In this document: positions 45,701-58,700 of the stretch, piece after piece
How the letters are laid out: each line of letters starts with the position of its first letter
How positions within the stretch are numbered: position 1 is the first letter of the stretch
Origin: Amoebophrya sp. A120
Lineage: Eukaryota > Sar > Dinophyceae > Syndiniales > Amoebophryaceae
NCBI GenBank assembly: GCA_905178155.1
Contig: CAJINV010000003.1
Coordinates: 4,153,253-4,217,252, forward strand
DNA: 64,000 nt
Direction: 5' to 3'
Translations under genes and position numbers: made by a program
Notes under the pieces: generated by a model
Database searches by the model: none
What the model saw: the letters and a program-made list of their open reading frames with translations, nothing else
Told to the model about the DNA's origin: nothing

Positions 45701-46927
45701 ACGTCTTGCCCTTAGCCGGAGACACATTCTTCTCGTCGAATGCCAGTTCTTGTCGTGCTCGCTCGCCAGCGCGACTCGCGGACCGCGACCGGGACACTGG
45801 TGTCAAGTCGGTTGTAGTCTTGTTGTCCGAGGCTCCAGCACCGTCGACCGATTTGACAGTCGTGGACGTCGAGAGGAGAACCTTCGTAGTTCCCGAGCTT
45901 TCCTGCTGCTTCTTCGCATATTCAACGACACGGGGATCCTCAAGGTCATCATCCTTACGGCCCTTGCGCGCACAGCGCTCCCGCAACTCGTGTTCCTGGG
46001 CCGGCAGCGGCTGCACCTTGTTGAGGTTTCGTTGTTTTGATTTTATTTCTATATTTTATCATAAAAATTAAGCGACCACATAGATGTAGAAGCCACTCGT
46101 CTGAACCTATCCATCGTTTTTATATCATGTTGGCTTTTTTATTTGTAATGTTATATACATCTACATTCACCTACTTGTACTTAGTTTATTTTTGCAGGAG
46201 CACGGTGATGCTGTACAAGTTGCGAAAAGCTGCAAGAGCAGTCAACGAAAGAAGAAGAACATACCTTCTCCGCCGTCGAACATGGTCCGATCGTTGAACT
46301 CTGCTGCTCCACCTCTAATCCATCAACACGCGTCTTCTTGCCAGTACTATCCGCTGCTTCCGGGGCCTTCTCTTGTTCGGTGTGCGTGGTCTGTTCTTGC
46401 AGTACTAGCAATTGTTGTTTCTTTGCGGCCTTCTTCTTTTCCTTGATCTGATCCATGCGCTTTGCCCACTCCTTGGCTTTGGTCAGTTTGTCTTTGTCAC
46501 CGCTTGTTTTCGAGGCTCCACGACCGAGCAGCATGTTTTTGCCACTCACAGCAGCACGGGCAACCGACGCAGAGAGTGAGGACGAGGCCGAAGAAAGCTT
46601 CCGCAGGAGGCTAACCTGCTCTACTCCTGCGTCCGGATGTTGATCTGCGTTCGATGTGGTACTATTAATGCAACCAGTAGTTGCAGCCTCACTTGCTCCA
46701 TCCTGACCTTGCTCCGGCACGGTAGTTGTACCAGGACCGGCACTGGAAGTAGTCGCAGGATTAGTTGCACCTTGTTCACGACCGACGGCAAGAACTCCGG
46801 TCTTCTGTCGTTTGTTCGCAGCAACCACCTCCACTCTGTCCGTCCACTGCACAAAGCGCCGATACACTTGGGCGACCCAGGCCACAGTGAGAAACACGAA
46901 GACCAGCTTTCGTGTGTCGGATTCCAT
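39770..46927 (-). CDS. Multi-exon disordered protein: N-terminal membrane segment, coiled coil, Gly/Tyr-rich region
   Basis: Exons I can place: 46927-46265 (ATG; hydrophobic LVFVFLTVAWVAQVY at residues 8-22), 46016-45447, 43785-43693, about 43550-43361, about 43121-42750, about 42107-41890, about 41700-41340, about 41090-40550, 40312-40168, and a last one ending near 39770. The first three junctions are phase 0 and join EKVQPLPAQE and MDMKVDQVIEGEG. Content in order: Lys/Ala-rich linkers, an acidic patch, a long coiled coil (KLLQIRKIEERIEKGEQLEELQ), a PKLEDFPSLP motif and SWAAKL, an Asp/Pro-rich stretch, then a Gly/Tyr-rich block (KGGGSYYGGGNKGG, GYASGYGGYGYQ). This resembles RNA-granule or ribosome-associated proteins, but I cannot name the family. 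Some middle junctions lack obvious GT donors. It could be two genes; the strict phase match argues against a break before 43693. Confidence 0.6.
42110..42745 (-). other. Large intron with unclear borders
   Basis: A region between the coiled-coil exon and the DFPSL exon with no convincing coding signal. It includes a G/C-rich inverted stretch (ACCCCAACCCCCTGGGGGT near 42513-42535). The upstream donor is not obvious: the exon runs through AAAAATCCCGG without a nearby GT of good context, so a non-canonical site is possible. Confidence 0.4.
43742..43789. repeat. 48-bp direct repeat, copy 2 (left)
   Basis: Perfectly identical over 48 nt to 45290-45337. On the minus strand it reads TCAG followed by 44 nt of exon encoding VDQVIEGEGDFCED. 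Its acceptor (CATCATCAG|GTC at 43785) starts a 93-nt in-frame exon, so this copy is taken as the functional exon start. Confidence 0.95.
43816..43990. repeat. 33-bp higher-order tandem repeat (GGAATCAAGTT core)
   Basis: Eight exact copies of GGAATCAAGTT followed by two degenerate copies (GGAATCCCATT, GGGATCACATT). From the third copy onward the spacing alternates 15 and 18 nt, giving a 33-bp composite unit. It sits at one end of the GC-rich insertion next to the left direct repeat and is much less GC-rich than the rest of the element. Confidence 0.9.
44700..45289. repeat. Degenerate GC-rich tandem repeats
   Basis: Imperfect repeats built on AGGCGAAA-(t/c)GGAATCCC-(c/g)GAGA and TTCCGAAGG, recurring about every 35-45 nt. 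On the minus strand these give a pseudo-peptide with repeated FRLP/FAFP-type blocks. No conserved protein family. They form the right end of the insertion. Confidence 0.75.
45290..45337. repeat. 48-bp direct repeat, copy 1 (right)
   Basis: Identical to 43742-43789. On the minus strand it follows CTTT, giving a good acceptor (TTTTCAG|GTCGATC at 45333), probably the ancestral 3' splice site. In the present gene it lies within the enlarged intron, unless it is still used. Confidence 0.95.
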
Positions 46928-47000
46928 CAGATCCAGCGCCAGGGTTTATGAGAGTGCCTAACTCGTCCCACGCTCGTCCCTCATTTGGATGGCAACAACT

Positions 47001-47594
47001 TTATTTCTGCAGCAATTTAAAAGCGCTGACACAGAAACAGTAATAGATGCAGTGCCCGCATGACAAATTCACCACGACCGATTCTAGTAGTGCTGTTTCG
47101 CCTTCGGACACCTGTCTGTCAAGCAGTGCCAAAGGGCAGAGGGTGGCGGTGGATTTGGCATTTTGCAGCATGACAAATGAGACGAGGGAAACAGAGGGAC
47201 GAGTTGTGCACTCTGATAGGGTTTGCTCGAGCTTCAAGAGGCAGAGGCAGAAGACGTACCCGACGAGTTCTACGCGACCGTACCCGTGCAAAAGCGCATC
47301 GTGCACAAAGGAGAACGGCTCCGCCCCGTCCACATGAACAAGGTCCTTGTTCTTCAACGAGGAAGCTGCACCGGCCAGCGTAGCAGACGGGACCACTACA
47401 CCCCGCTTCGACAGTTGGGCCGCCCGCCGATGGTGCTGTAAACCGGGAGACCCGCCCAGCATCTTGTTGTTGATCGTCGACGCCACTTTATTATTGCTCA
47501 TGTTCTTGTTCGCTAGCGGAGCAGTAGCGGTTGGTTTGGTTTTCGACCGGTCGTGCAAGACCGAATCGAAATCTGCCTTGCTCGTCATGGCCAT
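47001..47594 (-). CDS. Hypothetical protein (197 codons)
   Basis: ATG at 47594 (MAMTSKAD) to the stop at 47001. The N-terminal half is polar (Asn/Lys/Ser, then RRAAQLSKRGVVVPSATLAGAASS); the C-terminal half has two hydrophobic stretches (VELVGYVFCLCLL; NLSCGHCIYYCFCVSAF). No family. The hydrophobic part may be intronic read-through, since GTACGTC follows GTCGG near 47262. It may be a downstream exon of the 47640-48220 gene rather than separate. It ends 74 nt upstream of the start of the 39770-46927 gene. Confidence 0.4.
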   Translation of the reverse strand: MAMTSKADFDSVLHDRSKTKPTATAPLANKNMSNNKVASTINNKMLGGSPGLQHHRRAAQLSKRGVVVPSATLAGAASSLKNKDLVHVDGAEPFSFVHDALLHGYGRVELVGYVFCLCLLKLEQTLSECTTRPSVSLVSFVMLQNAKSTATLCPLALLDRQVSEGETALLESVVVNLSCGHCIYYCFCVSAFKLLQK

Positions 47595-47639
47595 GATGGC
47601 CAAAAAAACAACGCTAGGACGAAGATTGCTGACTAGTCC

Positions 47640-48220
47640 TCTTTAGTTACAGAGACACGAGGCACGGAGGTCTGGCTGCTCTACGAGTATTACCTCGCAA
47701 ACGCAAAGGAAAGGTGGAGAACGCAATGGGAAAATTGACGCGGTCCTCACAAGCCTCGTCGGTTGCTGCTCCCGCAGTTCTACTTTGTTCCTCTAGTACT
47801 CGTCGGTGTCGTCGAGAGAACTACTTACTGTGCCGGCAAATCTACTCGCACGGGTCGGGAAGCTGTTGGAGGATTTTTGCAGAAAGTAAATCAAAACTGG
47901 CAGCAAATGTGCGGCGAGCGTAAAGAAAACTGCGACCCCGATACTGGCAGCCCGTCGGCGGAAATGTTCGTCCACCACACTCCGGAAACGTTCACTGGCT
48001 CTGACTGCGAATGAGATCAGGTGCAATTCGTCGCACATGCACTCAAAATATCAGTACTTACACCGGGGGGCGAAAGATGTTGTTCGGGTCTTCTCCTGTG
48101 TGAGCTGAGCGTGCTGACCGTCTTCACGAAGAGCAAAGATTTAAAGAAACCAAGCGGGCAACAAGCAAAGGGGTTTCCGCTAGAAGTGGAATCTAAATCT
48201 GTAAGACCCGGTCAACACAA
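47640..48220 (-). CDS. Small multi-exon membrane protein (model uncertain)
   Basis: Three coding-like blocks: about 48213-48063 (DLDSTSSGNPFACCPLGF to EQHLSPP), about 48010-47829 (RASERFRSVVDEHFRRR then a membrane span GVAVFFTLAAHLLPVLIYFL) and about 47790-47650 (RNKVELREQQPTRLVRTA). Donors are G|GTGTAAGT and ACA|GTAAGT; the first junction is phase 1 on both sides. No start codon located and no family recognised. Confidence 0.35.
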
Positions 48221-49749
48221 AAATTCGAGGTTAGACGCAATGCTTGCAGAGACGTGCTTTGAGGACATTTGATTTGAGTTTTCGTTTTGCAAACACAATA
48301 TAGAAAAAGATTGAGTTTTACGACAGACAAAAGATTTCTTTGGAGGACTATCACTTTTATAACAAGCCATTTTTTGAGAAACTCTCCTTCTCAACCATGG
48401 TCATGGATTCAGAAGTTTCAGTTTGCTCGCCCTTGCAATCAATACCCGCAGTTTTGCTTTTGCAAGACCTTGTTTTGGCGTTTTACTTCGTACAAAATTT
48501 TCGTATTTAAACTTTCCGCCTTTTTTGGTTATCTTTGTCTTCCTCCTCTCTCCCATTCAATATTTTCAGCGCTCGGTTTAGCATACAGACCGTGCTGAAG
48601 ATCCCCCCCGAAAGAAAGGCCCGCACGAGGCAACACGAAAAACATTTTCAATGTGGGAAACACTACTGCCCGCGCACCCAAAATATAGGTGGTTTCCGCT
48701 TGCGAAGCAGTTCAGTTATTGGCGCGTCGTGGTTGCGTCTCATGATTGATACCTCTTTAATCTTTATCTTTTGTTAGTTCGTGTAATCAATGTCGCTAGT
48801 TGTGTTGCATGCGGAAAAAGAAAAAAAGATATCGGTAAAAATGCAGCGCAATTTTCATATTCAATCTGTCGATGTTCGGATTCGAACGCAAAATATCTTC
48901 CAAGTCGACCCCAATTGTTCCGAAGGGCATTTAATACCACTGAATCTTCATGCCAAGGACCAAAAAACACCTTCTCTTAGCTCAGCCATGATGCTAGTGC
49001 CCTACCCTGATGAAGCCAACTGTCGTCTGAGAATAATTTGTGTTGCCGATAATGCCTACATTCCAAGTTCAGGAACTTTTTCTTACCTTTGATTGTAGTT
49101 AGATTTTTAGCCAGTTTGCCCGAAGTAAATGGAGATAAGTGATCCTCTTTTTGGGGAAAATTAAGCTTTTTTTACGCAGGAAACAGATGGAAGTCGAAAG
49201 TGTAAATTTGCTTGCTTTGTTGTATTTTTGTTTACCTTATATTCTTACAGCCAGGAATTTCAGCGCTTTTCAGGGACAAGAACAAATTGACGCCGTGGCC
49301 GTGGCTGATGCGACTACACTTTTACACATTCAGTGTTACTCGTTAGTACAGAAGAAAACTAGCGACAGCACGTTGCTCATATTACTCACGACTAAGCGTA
49401 CTACGTATGAATGTGAGACTGAGAAACCGGAATGGACAAAATCAAGAACTAGCAGCGGGGGCTGGATTTGAGTTTTCAATCAGTGCTATATTCTCGTTGT
49501 CTCTTGCCTTCAGGAAACAATAAAAAAGCATGAAGTACTCTACGCCGAGACTTTCACAAAGCCACCATCATCAAACACAAGCCCGAATCTGGCAAATGGA
49601 TTTGCGCGTCATTTAGGTTGTCGAGCATACTTTTCGACTTCTTGCAGCTAAGTAAGCACTTGGCGGAGTAAGTCCTATCTCATGATACTAGCAGTCGCAA
49701 AACCAGCTCCAACACTTGCAGAAACATGAAGCATAAGCTGCAATGCTCT
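48221..49749. other. Gene-poor AT-rich region
   Basis: About 1.5 kb. Short frames occur on both strands (for example a 100-codon plus-strand frame at 48790-49092) but none has a family match, a clear start context or partner exons. It should include the 3' UTR of the giant gene on its left and the promoter of the small genes on its right. Confidence 0.45.
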
Positions 49750-52700
49750 TCAACTACTATTGCCCCTAGGAGTAGCTTGTTCGTTGTGCTGCTGCGAAGG
49801 TGTAGTGGGAAGAATTCTTTTAAACCCGACGCCGCGCAGAACGCAATAGTTTTTTTGGCAGGTCGGATCCGCCTGCCGCTGAACAATTTCCACCCAATAT
49901 TTCCTCTCATCCCCAACCTTGTCCTCCAAAACACAAGTTCTGGCCTGATCTTGCTGGTTCTTCTGCAGTCGGGCATCGCTGGTGCTGAGCATGCCTCTCC
50001 AATCGGTTATGTTCAGAGGAGAACCCGTTAGAAGCTTACCTCGCAATATCCTGGTGCTGTCGTTAGGATCTCGAAACTCGAAGCACAGGTGGTTCTTTTC
50101 GCGGTCATGCTTTATAAAGTCTGCATGAACTTGCTTCTTGAACAGTTTGGTCTGGTACTCCTCGTCGGATATCGTCTCATTATATTTCGGACTTTGCTTC
50201 AATTTTTTGCTCAGTATTTGTTCGACACTCGTCACCAGTGCCGCAGAGGGTTCTTCTGGGGGTTCTTGAAGTGGCTGGGCTGCCTTTTCCTGTTTTGGCG
50301 ATGGCACAGATGCTTGTAGGTGGTCCCCCTCCCGCAACTTTGCTTTTGAGCCATGAGAAAGTGGGTAGCCATCGATCGAATTACCGTCAACGTCGTCTGA
50401 GCCCGAAACGTCGTCCGGTGCTGCATCTGCCAACACCAGAGAAGATGATGGCGTCTGCACTACTGCGCTGAGCACCGCTGCGGTAGAAGACGAGCCGAGG
50501 GGGGTCGTAGTTCCATGATTGTCGCAAGAGCCAAGCATATTAGCACAACTGCTTGTTGCACCTCCGCTTGAAGATGAAGATGAAGATCGAGCGCCCAGGA
50601 CCGGACTCGCACCGGGCAGACCTCGCTCTTTCTTAATTCCGTCCAAAGCATGCATCAGCAAATTCTTTCCAGCCTCGGCCTTGCGGGCCTTCCGTTTTTC
50701 CTTTTCGGGATTGGACCAGTTTACATCCCACGCAGCATTATACGCCGGTCGTTTGTTGTTCCCCAGCTTTATTGTTTTTCCGGCCGTCTGCGTCTCAGAG
50801 GTCCTCCGTTGTTCTTCCACCAGCGAGTCATTCTTCTGGCTTGACTGCGAATTCATCTCCACCGTGGTTGCTGGAAGATCAGCAGGGGATTCTTGTCGCG
50901 AGGGGGCCTGCTCAGGAACGTCCACGTGCTTTTGATTTTCAACGTCGACGTACTCCCGCGAGCTACAGCTGGCGTCTTGTTCCTGTCGCGGTCCTCTTGA
51001 CGACGTATCGACGACGATGTCCTGGTTGTGGCCGGAATCCTGTTGTACTAAGGGCTGACTGGAAGACGAAGACGAATCGTTCTTGCCCGAGCTCAGAAAT
51101 GCAGCTGCATCCGCGCCCAGCAACAAGCTCTCCCCATCTATTCCCTGCGCGCGTTCTTCTTTGGCTGGCACTGCGCTTTCATCCGGTTGCGGCACCTTTT
51201 GGTCTGGATTTTTTGCTCCTTCGCTGCAGACCAATGGTAGCTGCACGGAATTGTCGTGGTTTTCGTCTTGCACAACGACGGAGGACAAGCACTTGATGTC
51301 CACAGATGACACAGAAGCTGCAGAGACATGTTTCATTTCATCATGATCCACAGCTTGAAGATTCGACGGACCTTCCGTTTCTATATCTTGCTCTTGGCTT
51401 TGACTCCTCGTAGAAGCTGGGGCGTCGACCTCGTCCTCTCTCATCTCTACACCAGCCTGGTCGCAGACGCGCTCGACGGCTCCCTGCAGTTTCTCGTCAG
51501 CATGAAGTGACTGAGCGGCCACGGCAGGTATCATCTTTATGTGTAGCTCGGTCTGCTTCTCATCTGCGCCGATCCTTTCTTTCGTCACGCACGTGTCGTC
51601 CTTGCTACCTGTCGGAAGATCGTGCGCCTGCGGAAGCTTGTTCATCGGTTCCTGCAGAGGGGATTCCTGTACATCGGCTCCTGCGTCTTCATTTTCTGCA
51701 GTAATCACACCAGGGAGCTTCTTGTCGCATAACTCTTGCTCGGATCGCGGCCGCTCGGGCTCTACTTTTTCTGGAATGGAATGTAGGTGCTCCGACATTG
51801 GACTCCTGCTCGCTTTACCAGGAAGAGGAGCTTCGTCCTGCAGATCATCTTTTTTTACGTCTATGTCGACCGCTGTCACAGACGAAACCTCAGTGGTGTT
51901 CGGGAGAGCGGCAAGCGAAGCTTGCTGTTCGACGCTCCGCCTTATCTTCTGATCCTCTCCTACTATCTCTGCGTCTACCCTACTTCCACCTGCTGGCGGC
52001 GCTGAATTCGTGGTCAGGTCGTCGTGGTCGTTTTGGTTATTTTCTACAGGTGGCAGTTCTGTCGCAGCGGCACGGTCCGCCACGTCTTGGGAAGGTGCAG
52101 GCATTACAGTTGTAGTCTTTGCGAGCGGGTCGGCTGGCATCGCCGCAGCAGAATCACTTCCATTAGGTGGCCCCGACGTTGTTGAAGATGATCCTGCAGG
52201 AGAAGAACCCGGAAGTGGGCCCCCTTCCGGTGCGTTTGCGACACAAGAGGTGGCGGATGTTGACGTAGCATCTGGCACAGGTAGAGTAGTTTCAGGCCCG
52301 GCGTTATGAGCGCAGGTTTCCGGGTCCTCGTGTGCAGCTGGCGCATCAGGCGCCCCGGAAGCAGAGGCTGGCGCTATTATTTGTTGCGGCTCCTGCAGTA
52401 CAGCGCCGTCGCCACTCCGACTGCTGGTCGCAACATTTTGCTGGGGTTTTGCTTGTTGGCGCAACATCAGCTCTTCATTGCGTTTTTGTGCCTTTTTTTC
52501 CTTGTACGCGTCGGCTCTTTGTGCTGCTTTCTCCTCTAACCATGCCACAAAGTACTTCTGCGCGGCACTACCGATGAGCAGATCCTCCAAGTTTATTTTG
52601 TTCAGGTCCTTCTTGTTCTTTCTTATACGTTGAAACGTTTGAAACTGCCTGCCAAAGGGTGTTGCCACATCTGTGTTGTAGTTCATGAAATCCGAAACTT

Positions 52701-55700
52701 TTGCAATAATCTGCTCCGCTCCTTCGCCGGGCTTTTTCATCTGTCGCGGCTTCAATACCTCCTCACCCAGGTACTGCGCTTCGCGAAAGATTCGGACCAT
52801 GTTCTGAACCTTGCTCCTCGTTTCTTGGCCTTTGTCGACCCGGAAAATCTTTTGCGACCTCTCATCGATTCCTTTCACCTTCCAGTAAGCCAAGTGCGCA
52901 GGGTCCTGCGACTGCAACACCTGCAAATCCGTCTCGCGATCTGGATCCCGGTCCTGCGGATGTAGCGGCGCAGCTTCTTCTCGATTGCTTTCATCTCCTG
53001 CACTCCTGCTTCCTTTGGCGGACGACGCCCAGCACTTCGCGCCCCCTAGCGCGGTGCCGGCGATGTCGACGTGCATAGGAAAAATTTCGCATTTCGCGAA
53101 GTAGTACTCGAGCCCGATCCGCAAAGAATAGATTCCGTGGCCAGATTTTGCCTTATCATTACAGCCCTTGAGTGAGATGGTACGGGCCCAAGTCTTCGAC
53201 GAAACAAGGCACTCGAGGACTTCCGCCAACTTTGTATCCGACAGGTGCACGTTGTAGGATAGGTCCAACATGTCGATGCTGCGGTATCAAAGTGAAACGA
53301 TCATCCCCCGCTCAAGCATAATCGATCCTACAAGACATCATCTCATGCATGATTGAATCTTAAAAAGGGGCGGCAGCTGTAGCGCATGCACTTGCATTTG
53401 TCATGACATCCAGATGCAAGAGCTGCGAAATTCGTCACGCAACTTCAAACTTGGACTTGCTGCAAACGAAAACATAAAACAACTTTACTAGAGTGATGTT
53501 GAGCAGCACTCATTAGTGGACGAAGTCGAAAAATGATGCTACAACACCGTTCTTCCACTGAAGATGAGGTGCGGGGAAGGAGGTCTTGTTCACTTTGATA
53601 AGTAACCGTCTTGGTCCTTCGCAAACGCCTTCCCCTCGGTCTGCAGGAAATCGCGCAACAAATCGCACCTCAGAGCCTCCCAGTCTGCAAGACGCAGGGT
53701 GATCCCTGTTCGCCAGGTTGGCTGCGGCTGTGGTCCATCCTCCTGGGGGTTTGAAATGCTTGTCGGAGGTGATACAACACGGTAGCAGCTTTGTTTCCAG
53801 TTTGCAAGGGCGCTTTCGCGTTGATGTGCAGTTTGACTGATCAGTCCTGGACCAAGCGAGGCCGAGCTTGTCTGAACTTTATTTCCACTTGCAGCACCTG
53901 CTCCCGCACCGGCGGCGATCTTTGTAGTTCCTTCCGTCTTTTGGTCCTTTTCGGCTGCGTCATCTAGTCCGGTCTGGTCCTGCTCGTGACCGATCTTCAG
54001 TGCTGTCGCTTTGCCGTCTCCTGTGGCACGTTTTCGACCTTTCTTCTTCGCTGGTTCGGCCTCGTCTTCTGACGCGTTTGCGGCGGAACCGCGATTCTGG
54101 TCCAGGGGCAGCGTGCCCATGAACTCACGCTGACGTTTCATCCTTGTACTACTCACTTCCGGCTTTTTGTTTTTGTTGAGCAGCTCCATCGTGTCTGCCA
54201 GAACCGACTTAATCTCTTTCCCGCCGCCTTCCTGGCCTGCCAAATACTTTGTCATTCCTCCCGAGCTCGCGTACTCTTTGTCCTCTTTAGGAACCGTGGT
54301 CTCATTGCGCTTCTTCTTGTTCGCTTCGCCAGGCGAGGAAGGCGAAGGCGCGCCAGGACTTCCTCGTCTAGTTTGATCATGTTGCTGCGACGACGAGCTG
54401 CTGGAACCGTGCGCTTTCCCGCTGTGTTGAAGCTGATGGTGTGGCGCGGTACTACCCGCAGCGTGTGTGCCTCCGCACGTGGTGCTTTCCGGTGACCAAC
54501 ATGCCTGCGATTGTTCTAGATTCTGCGGACCGAGAGACCCCTTTTTCGGTTTTGCCGCGTCGCCCAGCAGTGATGAAGATGCGCCCTTCATTAGTTGATG
54601 CGGCGGTCCGGCAGGGGACGGCTGCAGCAGATGCGGATAGATGGGTGGCATCTTTTGTGCATACAGAACACCGGGGTTACCCTTCATCATGGGCGTATGT
54701 GCGGTTGCCATGCTCGGCGGGTTCATGCCACTCGTGGTCAAGACCGGGTTGTTCATGGTGTTGATGAAGTTGCCAGCACCCTTGCCCATCATATTAACGG
54801 CTTCCTGCAACTTTTGAGCAGCGGCGGTCTGCATAACCCTCATCGCGGCCGTTACTTGCGGAGGTGGCGGTAAAACACCTGTAGCTCCAACACCTCCGCT
54901 AGGACGACCCGCGAAATGTTGTGGGGGGCTCGCAGCGGGGTTGAGTCCCGAGCTTGGCGTTCCTGGGACAAGCTGTTGCTGAAAAGGCTGCTGCACCACC
55001 GCAACGAGACCATGCGAGGACGGGGTTGATGCCGTCTGTGGAGCGTGAACGGGCGGCCCAAAGCCTGTTGTGGTCCGTTGCTTCATTGGCCGACCGACTG
55101 TGCCCCGGGGTGATGCCAGCATCATGGCGCGCTCGATGAATCTGTCCTTGTCGTTCGCTGGTGCGCCTGGGGTCTGCACTTCTCGTTGATCCTGCTCCTC
55201 GCAGTCCACCGCCTCCGGTTTCGTGTGAAGCAACTCCGTCGCGCGCTTGTCATAGCTGTCGCTCACGCTCTTTAACTTTCCCAGGAGGTCCGGGATCGAA
55301 GGAAACACTTTTGTAGAAGTGCCAGCGGACTCGGCACCGGGACCGGGAGCCGCGTCAGGTTTCGTTTCTTGTTCATCGTGTTTGATGCGCCGGTCCTTCA
55401 ACTGTAATTCCTCGGTTGACGCGTGCTCTCCTCCGCGTGTTGTTCCGCGCTTTTGATCGTCGCGTTCTTTGTCAGCTTTATCTTTGTTCGGGCAGTAGTT
55501 TTCGTCTCCGCTACAACTGCTACTGGAAGCAGGCTGCTCATCCCCTGCTGGCTTGGAACGGCGCTCTCGTCCGCCTTTGCCCCGATCCATCTGTGCTTGT
55601 TGCGGCCTATCGCGTAAGTTCTTTATCGGTGGAATGACGAATTCACTGCTGCTACCACGCTCTTCCCGGGTTCGGACGATATTGTTTTTGTTCCCCTGTC

Positions 55701-58700
55701 TTTCTTCGGCCCGCCGCGGCCGAGGAAGCTTGGATGCATCAACGATCTTCTCTTCTTCATCCACCGAGCCGTCCAGTTTTGACGACCTCGTGGTCTGTTG
55801 TTCCTTTTCGTTTTTACTGGCTCGACTCCTCCGACCAGCAGCACCTCGACGCGATGATGAGGACGAGGACGAGTCGGATGACTCCTGGTCGTTCTTCCTG
55901 TCTCGCTTGCCGCGGTCTTTGGCATCACGACTTTTCTTGTCAGCACTCTCTACACGCTGTTGCTGTTCTGTACTGCGCCCCTCTCCGTCCTGCTGGTCGC
56001 CGCGAACTCCATTCCCATTCGGCCTCGTTGTTCGCGCATTGCCACCAACTTTGTCCTTGTTCTTCTGGGCACCATCGGGGACAACATCTTCGGCGCCATT
56101 CGCTCGCACTAGCTCTCTCTTAGTTTCGGGAGACGTCGTTTTCTTGTTCTTGCCGTTGTCCTCCCGGTTGTTATTATTTTTGTTCCTGTTCGCAGCACCA
56201 GTAGCACCTCCACCGCGTTGCGCGCCGCGATCTCCGCGGCGCTCCTGGCTATGGCCGCGGTCCCGCTTGTTTCCTCGGTTTCGCTCATTATTACCTCGTC
56301 GTCGAGAGTCGTTGTTGCGACCGCGGTCTCGTCGAAGGGACCCTCCGCGGCGCTCGCCTCGTCCACCGCTTCGATCCCGCCCACGCCGACCGCCCGATCG
56401 GTTTCTTCGGCCGTCTCGATCCCCTCTTCCGCGACTCCTGTCCCGACGCCCCCGGCCTCCGCGCCGGCTGTCGCCACGTGGTCTGCTTCGGTTTCGCGAG
56501 TCGTTACTCCTTGCCCTGCCCGGACTTCGGGAGCCGCGACTACGCGACCTGCGACTTCGTCGCCGCTCCCTCCTGCGGCCGTTTGCATTGGAAGAATGTC
56601 CATAATAATCTTTAGACGACTCAGACTCGTCCGAACTAGACTCATTTGAGGTGCAACTTCGCTGGCCCACCGAGGATCCCTTACTGCGCTGCCGCGACCG
56701 CCCATGCTTCTTATCATTTCTGTTACCTTTATTGTCGTCCGTTCCCTTTCTGCCGTTAAGGTTGGATGCGCTGCTGTTTGGATTATTTCGCGAAGTGTTG
56801 GCCCCTTCATTCTTTTTTGGCGCGTTGTGTGGCTCCTGCGCGTTTGGTGAGGTTGTGTTCACTTTATGAGACGCAACATCCTCGGGACTCGTCGTTTTGC
56901 TTGCACCATGATCCTGTTTCTCATCTTGCTGCTGGCCCTTTTTGCTGCCTATCTGCTGCTGTTGATGTTGGTTCTTGTTTTTTCCCGACGCGTTGTGTGC
57001 GTTTTTCGCAGATTCATCCCTGTGGCGTTGATTTTGCGTCTGCGGTTGGAAGAACCAGGCAGAGCCCGGGGCTTGCGGTTCCGGCTGCTTGCTCGGAGGC
57101 GCCGCACCACTGGACTTTGGAAAGGAGCCCGCCGGTATCGGCGAAGTCTTCATCTTGGAGTCGGCACCTATTGGGAGTTGCAGCTGCTGGTACTGCGGAG
57201 CTGCATTTGAACTCGAGGAAGATGCCACTTCGCGACCAGCGGAAGACGTCGCAACTAGCTGCACCGGCACAGCCGGTGGAGGAGGCGGTGGCTGTACTGG
57301 TGCAGACGACGCAATTACGGATCCTACAGGCACCGGTCCTGGTCCTGCTGGTGGTCCTACGGGTACGGGTAGTATGGGTAACGACTTGATTGCAGCGGGT
57401 GGTCCTACAGGCAGCGGCGCCGGTCCTGCTGCTGCTCCTACGCCTCGTGTGGGAGGTGATGATGCCGCGATTACAACGGGAGCTCCGATAGGTAGCGGCG
57501 CCGGTCCGGTTCCTGCAGCTGCTCCTGCACCTCCTCCTCCTCCGGGAAGATTTTGCTTGCTTTGCTCGCCGCCTTTTTCTTTCTGGAGTTTCTGCGCTTC
57601 GAGCTTCCTTTTCTCGATCTTCACTTCGAGTTGCAGCTTGTGGAACTGCTTCGTCTCATCGTCTAGAATATCTTGAATGATATCACGCTCGATTTGTTCG
57701 GTGGTCGCGTCTTGCAGTTTGGCCTCTGCTTCCTTTATGGAGCGCTCGAGTTCCTTCAGCTTCTTCTCCTTTTCATCAATGCGTGCTTGACCGGCCGACG
57801 GAGCAGGCGCCGCGGCTGCCTCTGCCGGCGAAATTTCCAGCGCTGGTGGAGGTGGTGGAAACACAAATGATCTCTGCTTTTGCCCATTTCCGTGGAGTCG
57901 GCTGCGGTCGCCATCAGGACCTGTTTTCTGATTCTGCGCCACCTCGGCATCAAACTTCCGCTGGCCGTGGTCTCTGGCGTAGTTGTTACCCCTTCCGCGA
58001 CTATCGTGTCCTCGCGCATGATCTCGCTCGGGCTGGCGCTCGTCTGCTCGTCTCATGCTGGCGTCAAAGTCGAACTTACTGGGAAAGGATCGCTCTGGTC
58101 CTTTTCCTTTTTTGCCCAAAGCCTCGTACTCATCCCTTCGTCTTTGTTCGTCGAAGTCGAATCTACCGTCGCGCAGCGACAGCGGGATATCGGCCTTGCC
58201 AGACGCTGCTTCACCGCCCTTCTTGCCAAAGTTTGCGGATCCAGGGTCGTTCGACGGCCCCCATTTCTTTCCACCGTGCTGCCCTTTTTTGCCCTTGCTC
58301 CACGACTGGTAGTAACTAGGGTCCTCGTGGTGATCTTCAAGCCCTGCGAAAGGTTTCAATTCCGAAGAAGGCCCTGGTCCGTCGTCGTCGGGTACCAATT
58401 TCCTCCACACATATGAATTCATTTCGTGTGACCAAACTTCTTCATAGTCGTGGCCCCCTTTGCTAGTGTGGTAAGAACCACCACCTTTTGCACCATGCTT
58501 GTCGCCGGGATAGGCATGCTGTTGCTCCATCGGATAGCCCGCGTGGTCTTTGCCTGCTCCGTGCATCATCTGCATTCCCTTGCTCCCGCCGAACTTCCCG
58601 CCTTTCTCCCAAGGAGGATGCATCTGTCCTCCCTTGAAAGAATTCTCACCTTCGCCTGCCGGCGCTCCTGCTCCCTTTCCCTCGGAAAAGTTGGGGTCTT

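Noticed and set aside
55553-56605. 350-codon plus-strand frame, Arg/Leu/Ser/Pro-rich
   Set aside because: It is the antisense of the RS-rich exon; repetitive Arg/Ser codons give long frames on the other strand.
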